Shown here piece after piece: positions 6,895-18,047 of a DNA stretch of 64,000 nt; position 1 is the first letter of the stretch, and the number at the start of each line of letters is the position of its first letter. The DNA is taken from NCBI RefSeq assembly GCF_000250675.2, contig NC_018681.1:1-64000 (forward strand). Direction: 5' to 3'. The translations under genes were made by a program, and so were the position numbers. Source of the DNA: Nocardia brasiliensis ATCC 700358 (GTDB lineage: Bacteria > Actinomycetota > Actinomycetes > Mycobacteriales > Mycobacteriaceae). The notes below the pieces were generated by a model, which saw only the letters and a list, made by a program, of their open reading frames with translations, had not been told where the DNA came from and did not search any database.

Positions 6895-8949
6895 GTGGCT
6901 GCCAACGACTCCAACGCATCGGGCTCGACCAACGCTAACTCGGGCAAGGCGGATTACGGCGCCTCGTCCATCACGGTCCTCGAAGGACTCGAGGCGGTCC
7001 GCAAGCGTCCCGGCATGTACATCGGTTCCACCGGTGAGCGTGGTCTGCACCACCTGATCTGGGAGGTTGTCGACAACTCGGTCGACGAGGCGATGGCCGG
7101 GTACGCGTCCAAGGTCGAGGTGACCCTGCTCGCCGATGGCGGCGTCGAGGTGGTCGACGACGGCCGCGGTATCCCGGTGGCGATGCACGCTCAGGGCGTC
7201 CCGACCATCGAAGTGGTCATGACCCAGCTGCACGCCGGCGGCAAGTTCGACTCCGATTCCTACGCGGTGTCCGGTGGTCTGCACGGCGTCGGTATCTCCG
7301 TGGTGAACGCGCTGTCCTCCCGGCTCGAGGCGGAGATCGACCGCGACGGTTACCACTGGAGCCAGTCGTACAAGGACTCGATCCCCGGCAAGCTGGTGCA
7401 AGGCGATGCGTCCAAGCAGACCGGCACCACGATCCGCTTCTGGGCCGACCCGGAGATCTTCGAGACCACGACCTACAACTTCGAGACGGTCGCGCGCCGC
7501 CTGCAGGAGATGGCGTTCCTGAACAAGGGACTCACCATCACCCTCACCGACGAGCGGGTCAGCGAGTCCGAGATCACCGACGACGTGGTCAGCGAGACCG
7601 CGGAGGCGCCCAAGCACGCGGAGGCCGACGCCGAAGCGGCACCGGTCGAGCACAAGGTCAAGACGCGGACCTACCACTATCCGGGTGGTCTGGAGGACTT
7701 CGTCCGCCACATCAACCGCACCAAGCAGCCGATCCACAACTCCGTCGTCGGGTTCACCGGCAAGGGCACCGGCCACGAGCTCGAGGTCGCCATGCAGTGG
7801 AACTCCGGCTATTCGGAGTCGGTGCACACCTTCGCGAACACCATCAACACCCACGAGGGCGGCACGCACGAGGAGGGCTTCCGCGCGGCGCTGACCACGG
7901 TGGTCAACAAGTACGCCAAAGACAAGAAGCTGATCAAGGAGAAGGACGGCAACCTCACCGGTGACGACATCCGCGAGGGCCTGGCCGCGATCGTCAGCGT
8001 GAAGGTCTCCGAGCCGCAGTTCGAGGGCCAGACCAAGACCAAGCTGGGTAACACCGAGGTCAAGTCGTTCGTGCAGAAGGCGTGCAACGAGCACCTCACG
8101 CACTGGTTCGAGGCCAACCCGGCCGACGCGAAGACCATCGTGAACAAGGCGGTCTCCTCCGCGCAGGCCCGGGTCGCCGCGCGTAAGGCGCGAGAGTTGG
8201 TGCGCCGCAAGTCCGCCACCGATCTCGGCGGCCTGCCGGGCAAGCTGGCCGACTGCCGGTCCAAGGATCCGAGCAAGTCCGAGATCTACATCGTCGAGGG
8301 TGACTCCGCCGGCGGCTCGGCCAAATCCGGCCGTGACTCGATGTACCAGGCGATCCTGCCGCTGCGCGGAAAGATCATCAACGTCGAGAAGGCACGGATC
8401 GACCGAGTCCTCAAGAACAACGAGGTCCAGTCGATCATCACCGCCTTCGGCACCGGCATCCACGACGAGTTCGACATCGCCAAGCTGCGGTATCACAAGA
8501 TCGTGCTGATGGCCGACGCCGACGTCGACGGCCAGCACATCGCGACGCTGCTGCTCACGCTGCTGTTCCGGTTCATGCGCCCGCTGGTCGAGCAGGGGCA
8601 CGTGTATCTGGCGCAGCCGCCGCTGTACAAGCTCAAGTGGCAGCGCGCCGATCCCGAGTTCGCCTACTCCGACCGGGAACGCGACGGTCTGCTCGAGGCG
8701 GGTCTCGCGGCGGGCAAGAAGATCAACAAGGACGACGGCGTGCAGCGCTACAAGGGTCTGGGCGAGATGAACGCCAAGGAGCTGTGGGAAACCACCATGG
8801 ACCCGTCGGTGCGCGTGCTCAAGCTGGTCACCCTGGACGACGCGGCCGCGGCCGACGAGCTGTTCAGCGTGCTGATGGGCGAGGACGTGGAGGCCCGCCG
8901 CAGCTTTATCACCCGTAATGCCAAGGACGTTCGCTTCCTCGACGTATAA
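6895..8949 (+). CDS. gyrB: DNA gyrase subunit B
   Basis: ATPase subunit of gyrase, which introduces negative supercoils using ATP. The 684-residue protein has an N-terminal GHKL ATPase domain (conserved GLHGVGISVVN), a transducer domain and a C-terminal TOPRIM domain with E468 in EGDSAGG and the metal-binding run D541-A-D543-V-D545, followed by the GyrA-binding tail. The GTG at 6895 is chosen over an upstream in-frame ATG at 6799 because AAGGAGAG lies ten bases before it and the resulting N-terminus matches mycobacterial GyrB. gyrA starts 70 bases downstream, so the two are probably co-transcribed. Confidence 0.98.
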   Translation: MAANDSNASGSTNANSGKADYGASSITVLEGLEAVRKRPGMYIGSTGERGLHHLIWEVVDNSVDEAMAGYASKVEVTLLADGGVEVVDDGRGIPVAMHAQGVPTIEVVMTQLHAGGKFDSDSYAVSGGLHGVGISVVNALSSRLEAEIDRDGYHWSQSYKDSIPGKLVQGDASKQTGTTIRFWADPEIFETTTYNFETVARRLQEMAFLNKGLTITLTDERVSESEITDDVVSETAEAPKHAEADAEAAPVEHKVKTRTYHYPGGLEDFVRHINRTKQPIHNSVVGFTGKGTGHELEVAMQWNSGYSESVHTFANTINTHEGGTHEEGFRAALTTVVNKYAKDKKLIKEKDGNLTGDDIREGLAAIVSVKVSEPQFEGQTKTKLGNTEVKSFVQKACNEHLTHWFEANPADAKTIVNKAVSSAQARVAARKARELVRRKSATDLGGLPGKLADCRSKDPSKSEIYIVEGDSAGGSAKSGRDSMYQAILPLRGKIINVEKARIDRVLKNNEVQSIITAFGTGIHDEFDIAKLRYHKIVLMADADVDGQHIATLLLTLLFRFMRPLVEQGHVYLAQPPLYKLKWQRADPEFAYSDRERDGLLEAGLAAGKKINKDDGVQRYKGLGEMNAKELWETTMDPSVRVLKLVTLDDAAAADELFSVLMGEDVEARRSFITRNAKDVRFLDV

Positions 8950-9019
8950 GCCGGTGCGCTCGCCCGCCGGGTTCGCGCCCGCGCGGCACCGCAACCGCAC
9001 CGCCCGCTAAGGAGACTTG

Positions 9020-11542
<2,523 letters not shown>

Positions 11543-11581
11543 ACCAACAGCGGCGGCAACGAACGGATCTAAGGATTCCCA

Positions 11582-12799
11582 TTGACCACTCCGAATCAGC
11601 CGAATGACGAGCGGCACCAGACGAACGGTGTGACCGAGCGGATCGCACCGTCACCGATTCCGCCGCGGCCGATCCCACGGCCGGTCTCCTCGGCAGAGAA
11701 CGGGCAGCAGGGCGGCGGGCAGCCGAATGGCGGCCCGCCGAACGGCGGCCAACCGGGTGGTGCGCAGTCGCCGCAGGGCCAGCAGGGCGGGCAACCGCAC
11801 GGTGGTCAGCCGGGCGGTGCGCGGCCGGGCGGGCCGCAAGCCGGTGGTCACCAGGGGGGCGGGCCGTCGACAGGCGGTCCGCAGGGCGGACAGCCCCGCG
11901 AAATGCACGACCAGCAAGGCGATTTCGCGAACAAGCAGTCCGGCCCCGAGCAGGTGCCCGGTCAAGGCGGCCAAGAAGCGTTCGACCAGACTGTCCGCAT
12001 GAACAACTCTGAGTCCGGTGCACCCGAGTCCGGGGATCAGTCCGGCGGCAACGGCGGTGGCCAATCGTCGTTCCAGGAAGGGTGGTCGCAACTTCCGCAG
12101 CGGGAGCCGCAGTCCAACCTGTACCGGCCCGGCCAGGCACCGGTGACCGGACGCCCGAGCGGCTCCGGCGGCGGCGGCGGTCTCGGCGGTGGCGTCACCA
12201 ACGCGCGCACCACCGCGGACCTCGCCGCCAAGGCGGCCCGCAAGGAAGCGGCGATGGTGAAGTCCGTCGGCATCGACGGACCCACCCGCAGCATCGCGCG
12301 CCCCGAACTGATCAAGGACATGCCCGACCTGTCCGAGATCCGGCACCCGCTGCCGCCGTCGGCGCCCGAGACCACCGGCCCGCAGACCCCGATCTCGCCC
12401 GCGGTGCCCGTCGCGGTCGCCGCCGCCGTCGCCACCGGCGAACCGCTGCGCGCCACCGTGCAGATCCGGCGCATCGACCCGTGGTCCACGCTGAAGATCT
12501 CGCTCGTCATCAGCGTCGCGATGTTCTTCGTGTGGATGCTCGCGGTCGGCCTGCTCTACATCGTGCTCGAAGGCATGGGCGTGTGGGAGCGGCTGAACAA
12601 CACCTTCACCGACATGGTGTCCCAGGACAGCGGGTCGGTCGGCCTCATCGACGCGGGCACGGTCTTCGGCTACGCCGGCGTCATCGGCCTGATCAACGTC
12701 GTGCTGTTCACCGCACTCGGCACCGTGGGCACGTTCATCTACAACCAGTGCTGTGATCTAGTCGGCGGCATCCAGGTAACCCTGGCCGACCCCGACTAG
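11582..12799 (+). CDS. DUF3566 membrane protein with a long Gly/Gln/Pro-rich N-terminus
   Basis: Rv0007-type protein encoded directly after gyrA. The 405-residue product has a disordered N-terminal two-thirds rich in GGQ-type repeats (about residues 40-110) and a C-terminal DUF3566 domain with two membrane helices (about 305-333 and 360-388). Its function is unknown; the family is conserved next to gyrase genes in Actinobacteria. The start is a TTG at 11582, supported by AAGGA at 11571-11575. No ATG or GTG gives a better spaced site nearby. A terminator hairpin follows at 12816-12852. Confidence 0.9.
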   Translation: MTTPNQPNDERHQTNGVTERIAPSPIPPRPIPRPVSSAENGQQGGGQPNGGPPNGGQPGGAQSPQGQQGGQPHGGQPGGARPGGPQAGGHQGGGPSTGGPQGGQPREMHDQQGDFANKQSGPEQVPGQGGQEAFDQTVRMNNSESGAPESGDQSGGNGGGQSSFQEGWSQLPQREPQSNLYRPGQAPVTGRPSGSGGGGGLGGGVTNARTTADLAAKAARKEAAMVKSVGIDGPTRSIARPELIKDMPDLSEIRHPLPPSAPETTGPQTPISPAVPVAVAAAVATGEPLRATVQIRRIDPWSTLKISLVISVAMFFVWMLAVGLLYIVLEGMGVWERLNNTFTDMVSQDSGSVGLIDAGTVFGYAGVIGLINVVLFTALGTVGTFIYNQCCDLVGGIQVTLADPD

Positions 12800-12815
12800 G
12801 AACAGCTCTTGCCAG

Positions 12816-12852
12816 ACGGCCGGTGCCGCCCACCCTGGGCAGCACCGGCCGT
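12816..12852 (+). terminator. Terminator after the gyrB-gyrA-DUF3566 run
   Basis: ACGGCCGGTGC (12816-12826) and GCACCGGCCGT (12842-12852) form a perfect 11-base stem, followed by TTTCC. It lies just after the DUF3566 gene stop. Confidence 0.75.
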
Positions 12853-12904
12853 TTCCGTCGGCGGCCATGCCGATCTGCCCTGTGCGGAGCTTCTACCAGC
12901 CGTT

Positions 12905-12934
12905 TTGGATGGCATGGCCGGTGTTGTGTACTCT
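12905..12934 (+). promoter_or_regulatory. Predicted promoter of tRNA-Ile
   Basis: TTGGAT (12905-12910) and TACTCT (12929-12934) are separated by 18 bases, a plausible sigma-A type pair. They end 38 bases before the mature tRNA. Confidence 0.55.
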
Positions 12935-12972
12935 CTACACGTTGTCGCGAACTACGCGCCACAACAACATAA

Positions 12973-13046
12973 GGGCCTATAGCTCAGGCGGTTAGAGCGC
13001 TTCGCTGATAACGAAGAGGTCGGAGGTTCAAGTCCTCCTAGGCCCA
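12973..13046 (+). tRNA. tRNA-Ile (anticodon GAT)
   Basis: A 74-base cloverleaf: acceptor GGGCCTA pairs with TAGGCCC, the anticodon loop CTGATAA places GAT at 13007-13009, and the T-arm contains GTTCAAGTC. The next two bases are CC but the third is C, so a complete CCA end is not encoded. A hairpin module follows at 13063. Confidence 0.97.
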
Positions 13047-13062
13047 CCCTTCACTCACGGCT

Positions 13063-13163
13063 GGCTCATGCTCACTAAGAGCGTGAGCCGTTGTTCGTTT
13101 CGGAGTGTTTAGTGGGGGTGCAACCCCCACGCCCCGCCCGGGGGACTTCGCCCCCGGACCCCC
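13063..13163 (+). repeat. tRNA-linked hairpin module, copy 1 (after tRNA-Ile)
   Basis: Three stem-loops in series. Stem 1: GGCTCATGCTC (13063-13073) with GAGCGTGAGCC (13079-13089), one wobble, followed by a T-rich tract, so it can act as a terminator. Stem 2: GTGGGGGT (13112-13119) with ACCCCCAC (13123-13130). Stem 3: CCGGGGG (13138-13144) with CCCCCGG (13151-13157). The same series follows tRNA-Ala and tRNA-Leu. Confidence 0.85.
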
Positions 13164-13286
13164 AATCTGTGGTTGCGTTCGAATGGCTACTACGGCTTGC
13201 CGACCTCGACCGTCTGTTTTGACCGTGCCGACAGCGGGAAGGTACCGTTGCGGGGTCGATCGCCGCGTACACGGCAAGCGATATCC

Positions 13287-13359
13287 GGGGCCTTAGCTCA
13301 ATTGGCAGAGCACTGCCTTTGCAAGGCAGGGGTTAGGGGTTCGATTCCCCTAGGCTCCA
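13287..13359 (+). tRNA. tRNA-Ala (anticodon TGC)
   Basis: A 73-base cloverleaf: acceptor GGGGCCT pairs with AGGCTCC (one G-T), anticodon stem CTGCC/GGCAG encloses TTTGCAA with TGC at 13320-13322, and the T-loop is GTTCGATTC. No encoded CCA. It is on the same strand as tRNA-Ile, 240 bases away, with no rRNA between them. Confidence 0.97.
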
Positions 13360-13368
13360 CTCGTAGGC

Positions 13369-13466
13369 GGCCCATGCTCACACAGAGCGTGGGCCGTGCT
13401 CGTTCCGCGTATTTTGTGGGGGCGCAGCCCCACGCCCCGCCCGGCGGGCTTCGCCCCCGGACCCCT
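13369..13466 (+). repeat. tRNA-linked hairpin module, copy 2 (after tRNA-Ala)
   Basis: Stem 1: GGCCCATGCTC (13369-13379), loop ACACA, GAGCGTGGGCC (13385-13395). Stem 2 spans 13416-13433 (GTGGGG/CCCCAC around GCGCAG). A third GC-rich stem covers about 13440-13457. The order and spacing match copies 1 and 3. Confidence 0.85.
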
Positions 13467-13740
13467 CCCTGGTTCACACCGTCGGGCTCGCCCTGCGGGC
13501 TTCGGGTGCCGATGTCCGCCGGTGCTCGCCCTGCGGCGGTTGATGACATCGTCGTCGTTGCGGACTCGCGATCGTGTCGATGATCCGCCGTGTTTGGTCA
13601 AAGGCGTCGACACGCGGTCGGCGAATGATGCCGCTAGGTCGCCACAGGGAGTTCGGTGTCCTCGATCGTGGCGACATGCAGGCGTGGCGACTTGAAACGG
13701 GTGCCGGTCGGCTTTCGAAAACTGTGCTGGCTCAAGGGGA
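13467..13740. other. Gap between the tRNA-Ala module and the hydrolase gene
   Basis: I see no gene, repeat or clear regulatory site in these 274 bases. Open frames here have no recognisable protein features. Confidence 0.5.
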
Positions 13741-14628
13741 TCAGGGCTTTGCCGCGATCCAGTCGCGGAATGCGGTGATGAATTCTTCGGGGGCGTCGGA
13801 CTCCACGTAGGTGCCGGCGCCCTTGACGATGACGGTTTTGTGGTCGGGGAAGGTGGTTTCCAGGCGTTCGCGTTCCTGGGGGCGGAAGGCGATGTCGGCG
13901 TCACCCCAGACGATCAGGGTCGGCAGGTGGGCGATGTTCGCGTGACCCGCCGCGAGTTCGGCGAAGAAGGCGCGGCTGGACAGGACGCTGCGCGGGAACA
14001 CCGCGGTGGCCTTGCGGCGCTCCGGAGTGTTCATCGGTCGGCGGTAGTGGGCCATCTCGGCGGCTGTCGGCTTGCGCCGCTTGTGGCCCAGGGGAACGAA
14101 CACGTTGACGACGAAGTTCAGGTGCCGGGCCAGGAAGCGGCCCGGGGGTCCGCCGAAGATGCGGGAGAAGTACTCGAAGTGGAAGACGCCGTTGACCGGC
14201 CAAGCCCAGGTGTTGGCGAGCACCAGCCGATCGAAGGCGCCCGGCCGTCGCTGCACTGCGGCCAGGCCGATCAGCCCGCCCCAGTCCTGCCCGACCAGGG
14301 TGACGCCGTCGAGGTCGAGTGCGTCCACGAACGCGGTGACCACGTCGGCGTGTTCCTCTGGCAGGAAGCCGTAACCGGGCTTCGCCGTGGACAATCCGAA
14401 GCCCGGGTAGTCGAGGGCGATGCACCGGAAGTCGGCGCGCAGGGCGCGGATCACTTCGCGCCAGAGGAACGACCAGGTCGGATTGCCGTGCAGGAGTAGC
14501 AGAGTGGGGCCCGACCCCTCGTCGACGTAATGCACGGTGTGCCCGTCGATCTGGACGAAACGGCTCTCGAACGGGAACAGGCTGTCGTCGACCCATGCTG
14601 GTCGCGCACTCTCGGTGATCTCGGCCAT
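13741..14628 (-). CDS. Alpha/beta hydrolase, haloalkane-dehalogenase-like, catalytic His replaced
   Basis: The 295-residue protein has the haloalkane dehalogenase layout. HGNPTWS carries the halide-type Asn (N49). The nucleophile elbow GQDWGG has D115 as predicted nucleophile followed by halide-stabilising W116. In place of the usual late GxGHxxxED catalytic-His motif the sequence reads GAGTYVESDAP, with T273 at the His position. Changing ACC to a His codon needs two substitutions, so this is not one sequencing error. A hydrolase that cannot turn over the alkyl-enzyme ester, or a different chemistry, is possible. The ATG at 14628 follows GAGGGGG on the minus strand. The divergent HxlR gene starts 42 bases away and may regulate it. 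Confidence 0.85.
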   Translation of the reverse strand: MAEITESARPAWVDDSLFPFESRFVQIDGHTVHYVDEGSGPTLLLLHGNPTWSFLWREVIRALRADFRCIALDYPGFGLSTAKPGYGFLPEEHADVVTAFVDALDLDGVTLVGQDWGGLIGLAAVQRRPGAFDRLVLANTWAWPVNGVFHFEYFSRIFGGPPGRFLARHLNFVVNVFVPLGHKRRKPTAAEMAHYRRPMNTPERRKATAVFPRSVLSSRAFFAELAAGHANIAHLPTLIVWGDADIAFRPQERERLETTFPDHKTVIVKGAGTYVESDAPEEFITAFRDWIAAKP

Positions 14629-14670
14629 GGCGGCCCCCTCTAGTACTGCGGGCTCGCCCGATCGCTGGAG

Positions 14671-15252
14671 GTGGTCGGCGATCGGTGGAATCTGCTCATC
14701 GTGCGTCAACTCCTTCTCGGCCCCGCGCGCTATCGGGATCTGATCGACGGCCTGCCCGGCATCGCGACCAACCTGCTCGCGGACCGGCTGCGGGACCTGG
14801 AGACCGCGGGCGTGGTCGAGCGGCGACTGGCCGGTGCGGGCAATGTGGTGGAGTACGCCCTCACGCCGTGGGGTGCGGAGTTGCGTCAGCCGATCGAGGG
14901 CCTGATCCGCTGGTCCACTCCGTTGATGGTGCGCGGCCCCGGCGGCGATTCCTTCCGTCCCGAGTGGCTCGCCCTCGCCGTCCCGGCCCTGCTGGCAACC
15001 CGGGTCGAGCACGGTCACGCCGCGACGATCGGTCTCGAGATCGGCGGCGAGCTCTTTCGGCTCTGCGCGACGGGATCGGGCTTCGTGGTCGGGCTGCCCG
15101 ACGGCGGCGACGTCGACGCCACGGTCCGTGCCGATCCGGCGGGTGTGCTCGGCCTGGCCGCGGGTGCGCTCACCCTGGACGACGCGCGCGCCCTCGGGCT
15201 GGTCGAAATCGACGGCGACGAGTCGGTCGTCCGGGCGGTCTTCGCCGCCTGA
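14671..15252 (+). CDS. HxlR-family transcriptional regulator, N-terminus apparently truncated
   Basis: A winged-helix regulator of 193 residues as called: the HxlR domain covers about 1-90 (GDRWNLLIVRQLLLGP, then IATNLLADRLRDLE) and a C-terminal domain of about 100 residues resembles SCP2-like sterol-carrier folds found in some HxlR proteins. The bases just upstream, in frame, encode YCGLARSLEV, the normal start of this family, but an in-frame TAG at 14641-14643 precedes them with no start codon between. GTG 14671 is the only standard start. It is divergent from the hydrolase with a 42-base gap, suggesting local regulation. Confidence 0.8.
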   Translation: MVGDRWNLLIVRQLLLGPARYRDLIDGLPGIATNLLADRLRDLETAGVVERRLAGAGNVVEYALTPWGAELRQPIEGLIRWSTPLMVRGPGGDSFRPEWLALAVPALLATRVEHGHAATIGLEIGGELFRLCATGSGFVVGLPDGGDVDATVRADPAGVLGLAAGALTLDDARALGLVEIDGDESVVRAVFAA

Positions 15253-15425
15253 CCGGCATGCCGACGACAGTCGGCGAGCCCTGCCTGGACGGCGCGGAGC
15301 CGACTCGCGCGTTCGCGACCGCGCGGCGCGGCCAGCACCAAGATCGTTCCGGCGGAACGGAAATCGGCGCAGCTGACGCACCGGGACCTGGTTGTCCGCC
15401 GGAACCAACCAGTAGGGTGGGAGGC

Positions 15426-15533
15426 ATGAAGATTCTGGTCGTCGTGGGTGCTGTGGTCGCTGTTCTCGTCGGTATCTCGAAGTTGCGCCGGCGCAGCGAC
15501 GCGGACATGTGGCACGAGGTCACCACCCGCTGA
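15426..15533 (+). CDS. DLW-39-type small membrane protein (35 aa)
   Basis: One N-terminal membrane helix (about residues 2-17) followed by a basic patch KLRRR and the tail SDADMWHEVTTR. This resembles the DLW-39 family of about 39-residue actinobacterial proteins often found near gyrA; here the DLW motif reads DMW. GGGAGG lies directly upstream of the ATG. Function unknown. Confidence 0.7.
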   Translation: MKILVVVGAVVAVLVGISKLRRRSDADMWHEVTTR

Positions 15534-15588
15534 TTTCCACCCGCTCGACCTCTCGAACACGAGTTCGACTCGAGGTAGGGTCTGGGCC

Positions 15589-15765
15589 GTGCCTCCACTT
15601 TCGCGCCGGGACCGGGCCAGGATCAATCTCGAACAGGTTCGGGAACAGCTGCTGGACGCGGCGGCCTTCGGTAAATACCTTCCGCCGGAGCAGCTGGAGC
15701 ACGCGGCGGGAAAGATCGCCGAGGGGTTACGCGTCTACACCGAGCTGACGCGGGACCGGGACTAG
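15589..15765 (+). CDS. Small conserved-type hypothetical protein (58 aa)
   Basis: The frame from GTG 15589 encodes a helical, charged protein (LSRRDRARINLEQVREQLL, then PPEQLEHAAGKIAEGLRVYTELTR). The residue composition looks real and GGTAGGG lies about 12 bases upstream. I do not recognise the family; no membrane segment or motif is visible. The gene ends ten bases before the converging stop of the next minus-strand gene. Confidence 0.55.
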   Translation: MPPLSRRDRARINLEQVREQLLDAAAFGKYLPPEQLEHAAGKIAEGLRVYTELTRDRD

Positions 15766-15775
15766 CCCGGCAGGC

Positions 15776-17008
15776 TCACAGCTCGACCGCGGCGGCCGCC
15801 AGCCGGGCTCGCACCTCGGCGTCGGGCCAGTGCCGGATCTCGTAGCGGCGCGGGGCGAGATCGGGGATCGGGGTGAGACCGACGATGTCGACGACCGTGG
15901 CGAACGGGACGGTGAACAGCACCGACTTCTCGCCGTTGTCCTCGACGCAGAACATCACGTAGTCGGCTTCCGGCAGGAAGTAGTCGACACCCTCGCCCCA
16001 GATGGTGACCGTGTAGGGACCGCTGTCGGCGCCGATGTACATGACGGAACCGACATAGGCGCTCTCGAGCTCGCCGTTGCCGGTCTCGAGGACGAGGTCG
16101 ACCTCGAGCCGCTCGTTCAGGACGCGACCCTGAGCCTCGTACTCGGTCAGCGCCAAACCGCAGCGGGCGCGCTGGACGAAGGGCAGATGCCGGTGGCGGG
16201 GCGAGCGGTCGAGCGGGATCACGGTGCCGTCGTCGTCGACCGTGTACCCCTGCGGTGAGATCTGGCGGACCGCCTCGCGGTACTGCTTCTCGACGTATTC
16301 GTAGAGGGGGCCGAGGTCGTCGACGTCGGGGGCGATGATCAACGTGTCGACGTCGGGCAGGAACGCGATCGGCCGGTGCGCGCCGTCGCCGCAACCGGCG
16401 AGCCAGCCGGGGACCAGCGGCCAGGACGTGCAGTAGCCGTCGCCGTCGTCGCCGAAGAACAGCACGCCGGATTCCTGGAAACCACCGGAACCGACCTTGG
16501 CCGTGAGGTTTTCGCGAGCGGCGGCGAATACCTCGCCGGCCTCGACGCCCCACTCGGCGAGCATCACGCCGTTGACGATGGAACGCGAGTTCGGCAGGTC
16601 CACCGCGACGAGTTCGTTCAGGAACGGCAAAGCGGAGCGGGTGATCGGGTCCGTGTCGCGGCCGCTGGAGGTGCCGATCCCGAAGGTTTCCGAACGGAGG
16701 ATGGGCAGCAACAACGACCGCACCTGCGGCCAACCGGGTATCGCCGCGGAATCGGCCGGGGTGGCGATGAAGCGGGCGATCCGGGTGGCGCGTTCGTCCT
16801 CGGGCAGGTCGTGCGCTTCTCGGAAGATGTTGCCCAGGAAGAGTTCCCACCCGCTCGACAGGCGAATGACGAACTCTTCCGGGTCGTATTCCGCCCCTTG
16901 CTCACCGGCGTCGGTCAGCTGCTGCAAGACGAGCGCCGCGAACTGGTCGGCATCGCTCCCGAGATTCTCCACGCGGCCACCATAACCGCGGTCTCCGGAC
17001 AGTCGCAC
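15776..17008 (-). CDS. Hypothetical protein, weakly DUF1444-like (410 aa)
   Basis: A soluble acidic protein without signal peptide or membrane helices. The order of short motifs (LLPILRSETFG, then NSRSIVNGVMLAEWGV, then DVDTLIIAPD) recalls DUF1444 proteins, which have a similar PILRS/LNE pattern, but this is recall and not a search. The start is uncertain: GTG 17008, or GTG 16972 which gives an N-terminus of VENLGSDADQF. It lies 16 bases downstream of the YoaK-type gene on the same strand, so the two may be co-transcribed. Confidence 0.65.
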   Translation of the reverse strand: MRLSGDRGYGGRVENLGSDADQFAALVLQQLTDAGEQGAEYDPEEFVIRLSSGWELFLGNIFREAHDLPEDERATRIARFIATPADSAAIPGWPQVRSLLLPILRSETFGIGTSSGRDTDPITRSALPFLNELVAVDLPNSRSIVNGVMLAEWGVEAGEVFAAARENLTAKVGSGGFQESGVLFFGDDGDGYCTSWPLVPGWLAGCGDGAHRPIAFLPDVDTLIIAPDVDDLGPLYEYVEKQYREAVRQISPQGYTVDDDGTVIPLDRSPRHRHLPFVQRARCGLALTEYEAQGRVLNERLEVDLVLETGNGELESAYVGSVMYIGADSGPYTVTIWGEGVDYFLPEADYVMFCVEDNGEKSVLFTVPFATVVDIVGLTPIPDLAPRRYEIRHWPDAEVRARLAAAAVEL

Positions 17009-17024
17009 GGGAAAAGCGCCGGGC

Positions 17025-17729
17025 TCACTGCTCGGAGAGCGGGCCGTGCCGGTCGAGGTGCAGATAGGTGTAGCCGGTCACGACCAGGCATACGGCGGTG
17101 GCGGTGATCAGCATCGCCCAACCCGCGACCACCATGCTGAGCAGGCCACCGAGCAGCGCGCCGAACGCGAAACTCACATACAGCAGGAAGTAGCCGAGCC
17201 AGTCCGCGTAGTCGCCGCCGCTGATATGGCGTTCGATGCCCTGCGCCATTTTCACCAGCGTTCCGGTGACATAGCTCAGCGGCACCGACACTTCGCCGTC
17301 CTTCACGAACGAGGTGTTGAGCGCGCCGACACCGAACGCGACGAACAGGATCGGCACGAAGTCGATATCGGGCGCGTTCTGGATGCGGGCCAGGTCGATG
17401 ATCGAGGCGGTGGCCAGGCTGAAGGTGGTCAGCAGCGTCGGGCCGTGCGGGTGCCCGGACCAGAAGTGCCGCCGGCACCAGGAGGCGACCACCACGCCGC
17501 CGACGAACGACGCGAGCAGGCAGGCCGCCGCGAGCGCCGTGTCCTTCTGGTCGTGGAAGTGCCCGAGGATGGCGCGTTCGGTGTTGCCGGTCATGAACGT
17601 GACGAAATAGCCCGCGGTATGCATGAACGCCGCGGCGCCGATCAAACCGGCCAATGCGGCCAGTACCCAGGACAATCTGGCCTCGTTGTCGAACAGTGCC
17701 CGCCTACGCTCTTCGTCCGGTACAGGCAC
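17025..17729 (-). CDS. YoaK/DUF1275-family membrane protein
   Basis: A 234-residue protein with about six membrane helices. The family hallmark GYFVTFMTGNTER occurs near residues 40-52 and GALNTSFVKDGEVSVP near 135-150. DUF1275 proteins are widespread inner-membrane proteins of unknown transport role. The GTG at 17729 is supported by AAAGGAGT about eight bases upstream on the minus strand. The gene is divergent from the flavin-fold gene at 18048. Confidence 0.85.
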   Translation of the reverse strand: MPVPDEERRRALFDNEARLSWVLAALAGLIGAAAFMHTAGYFVTFMTGNTERAILGHFHDQKDTALAAACLLASFVGGVVVASWCRRHFWSGHPHGPTLLTTFSLATASIIDLARIQNAPDIDFVPILFVAFGVGALNTSFVKDGEVSVPLSYVTGTLVKMAQGIERHISGGDYADWLGYFLLYVSFAFGALLGGLLSMVVAGWAMLITATAVCLVVTGYTYLHLDRHGPLSEQ

Positions 17730-18047
17730 AGCTCAGACTCCTTTTAGAGGCGGATGTGTCCCCATCAGTGATACCTGCTCCGCGCCGGGGCGCGCAGCTG
17801 TGGCGCGGCGAGTTGCCGGGAGATCACTCACGGCTATGCACTGTGGCTTTCACTGCGCCGATCGGTATACCGGCGGTAACCCAGTGTCGCGAAAGTGCCG
17901 TCTTCCGTGTTCAAAGCCGGTGACGCATGATGTTGTCAGTTACAAGAAGTAACCAAGAAGCCGGTCGGAGGCAGCGACGACAGCTCGTGCGCGCGAACCG
18001 GCCGGTGTGACCGGTAGCACGCAAGATCGCACGGCGGGAGCCTCGGC
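17730..18047. other. 318-base divergent intergenic region with short palindromes
   Basis: This is the shared promoter region of the YoaK-type and flavin-fold genes. It contains GTTAC-AAGAA-GTAAC (17939-17953) and CGGTATACCG (17863-17872), both symmetrical and possible operators. I cannot assign -10 or -35 boxes. Confidence 0.5.

Noticed and set aside
12973..13359. Part of an rRNA operon suggested by adjacent tRNA-Ile and tRNA-Ala
   Set aside because: These two tRNAs often lie in rRNA spacers, but no 16S or 23S sequence flanks them; this pair is the usual post-gyrA location in the order.
13467..13740. Remnant of an insertion sequence
   Set aside because: Some repeats of short words occur but no terminal inverted repeats, target duplication or transposase motif can be seen.
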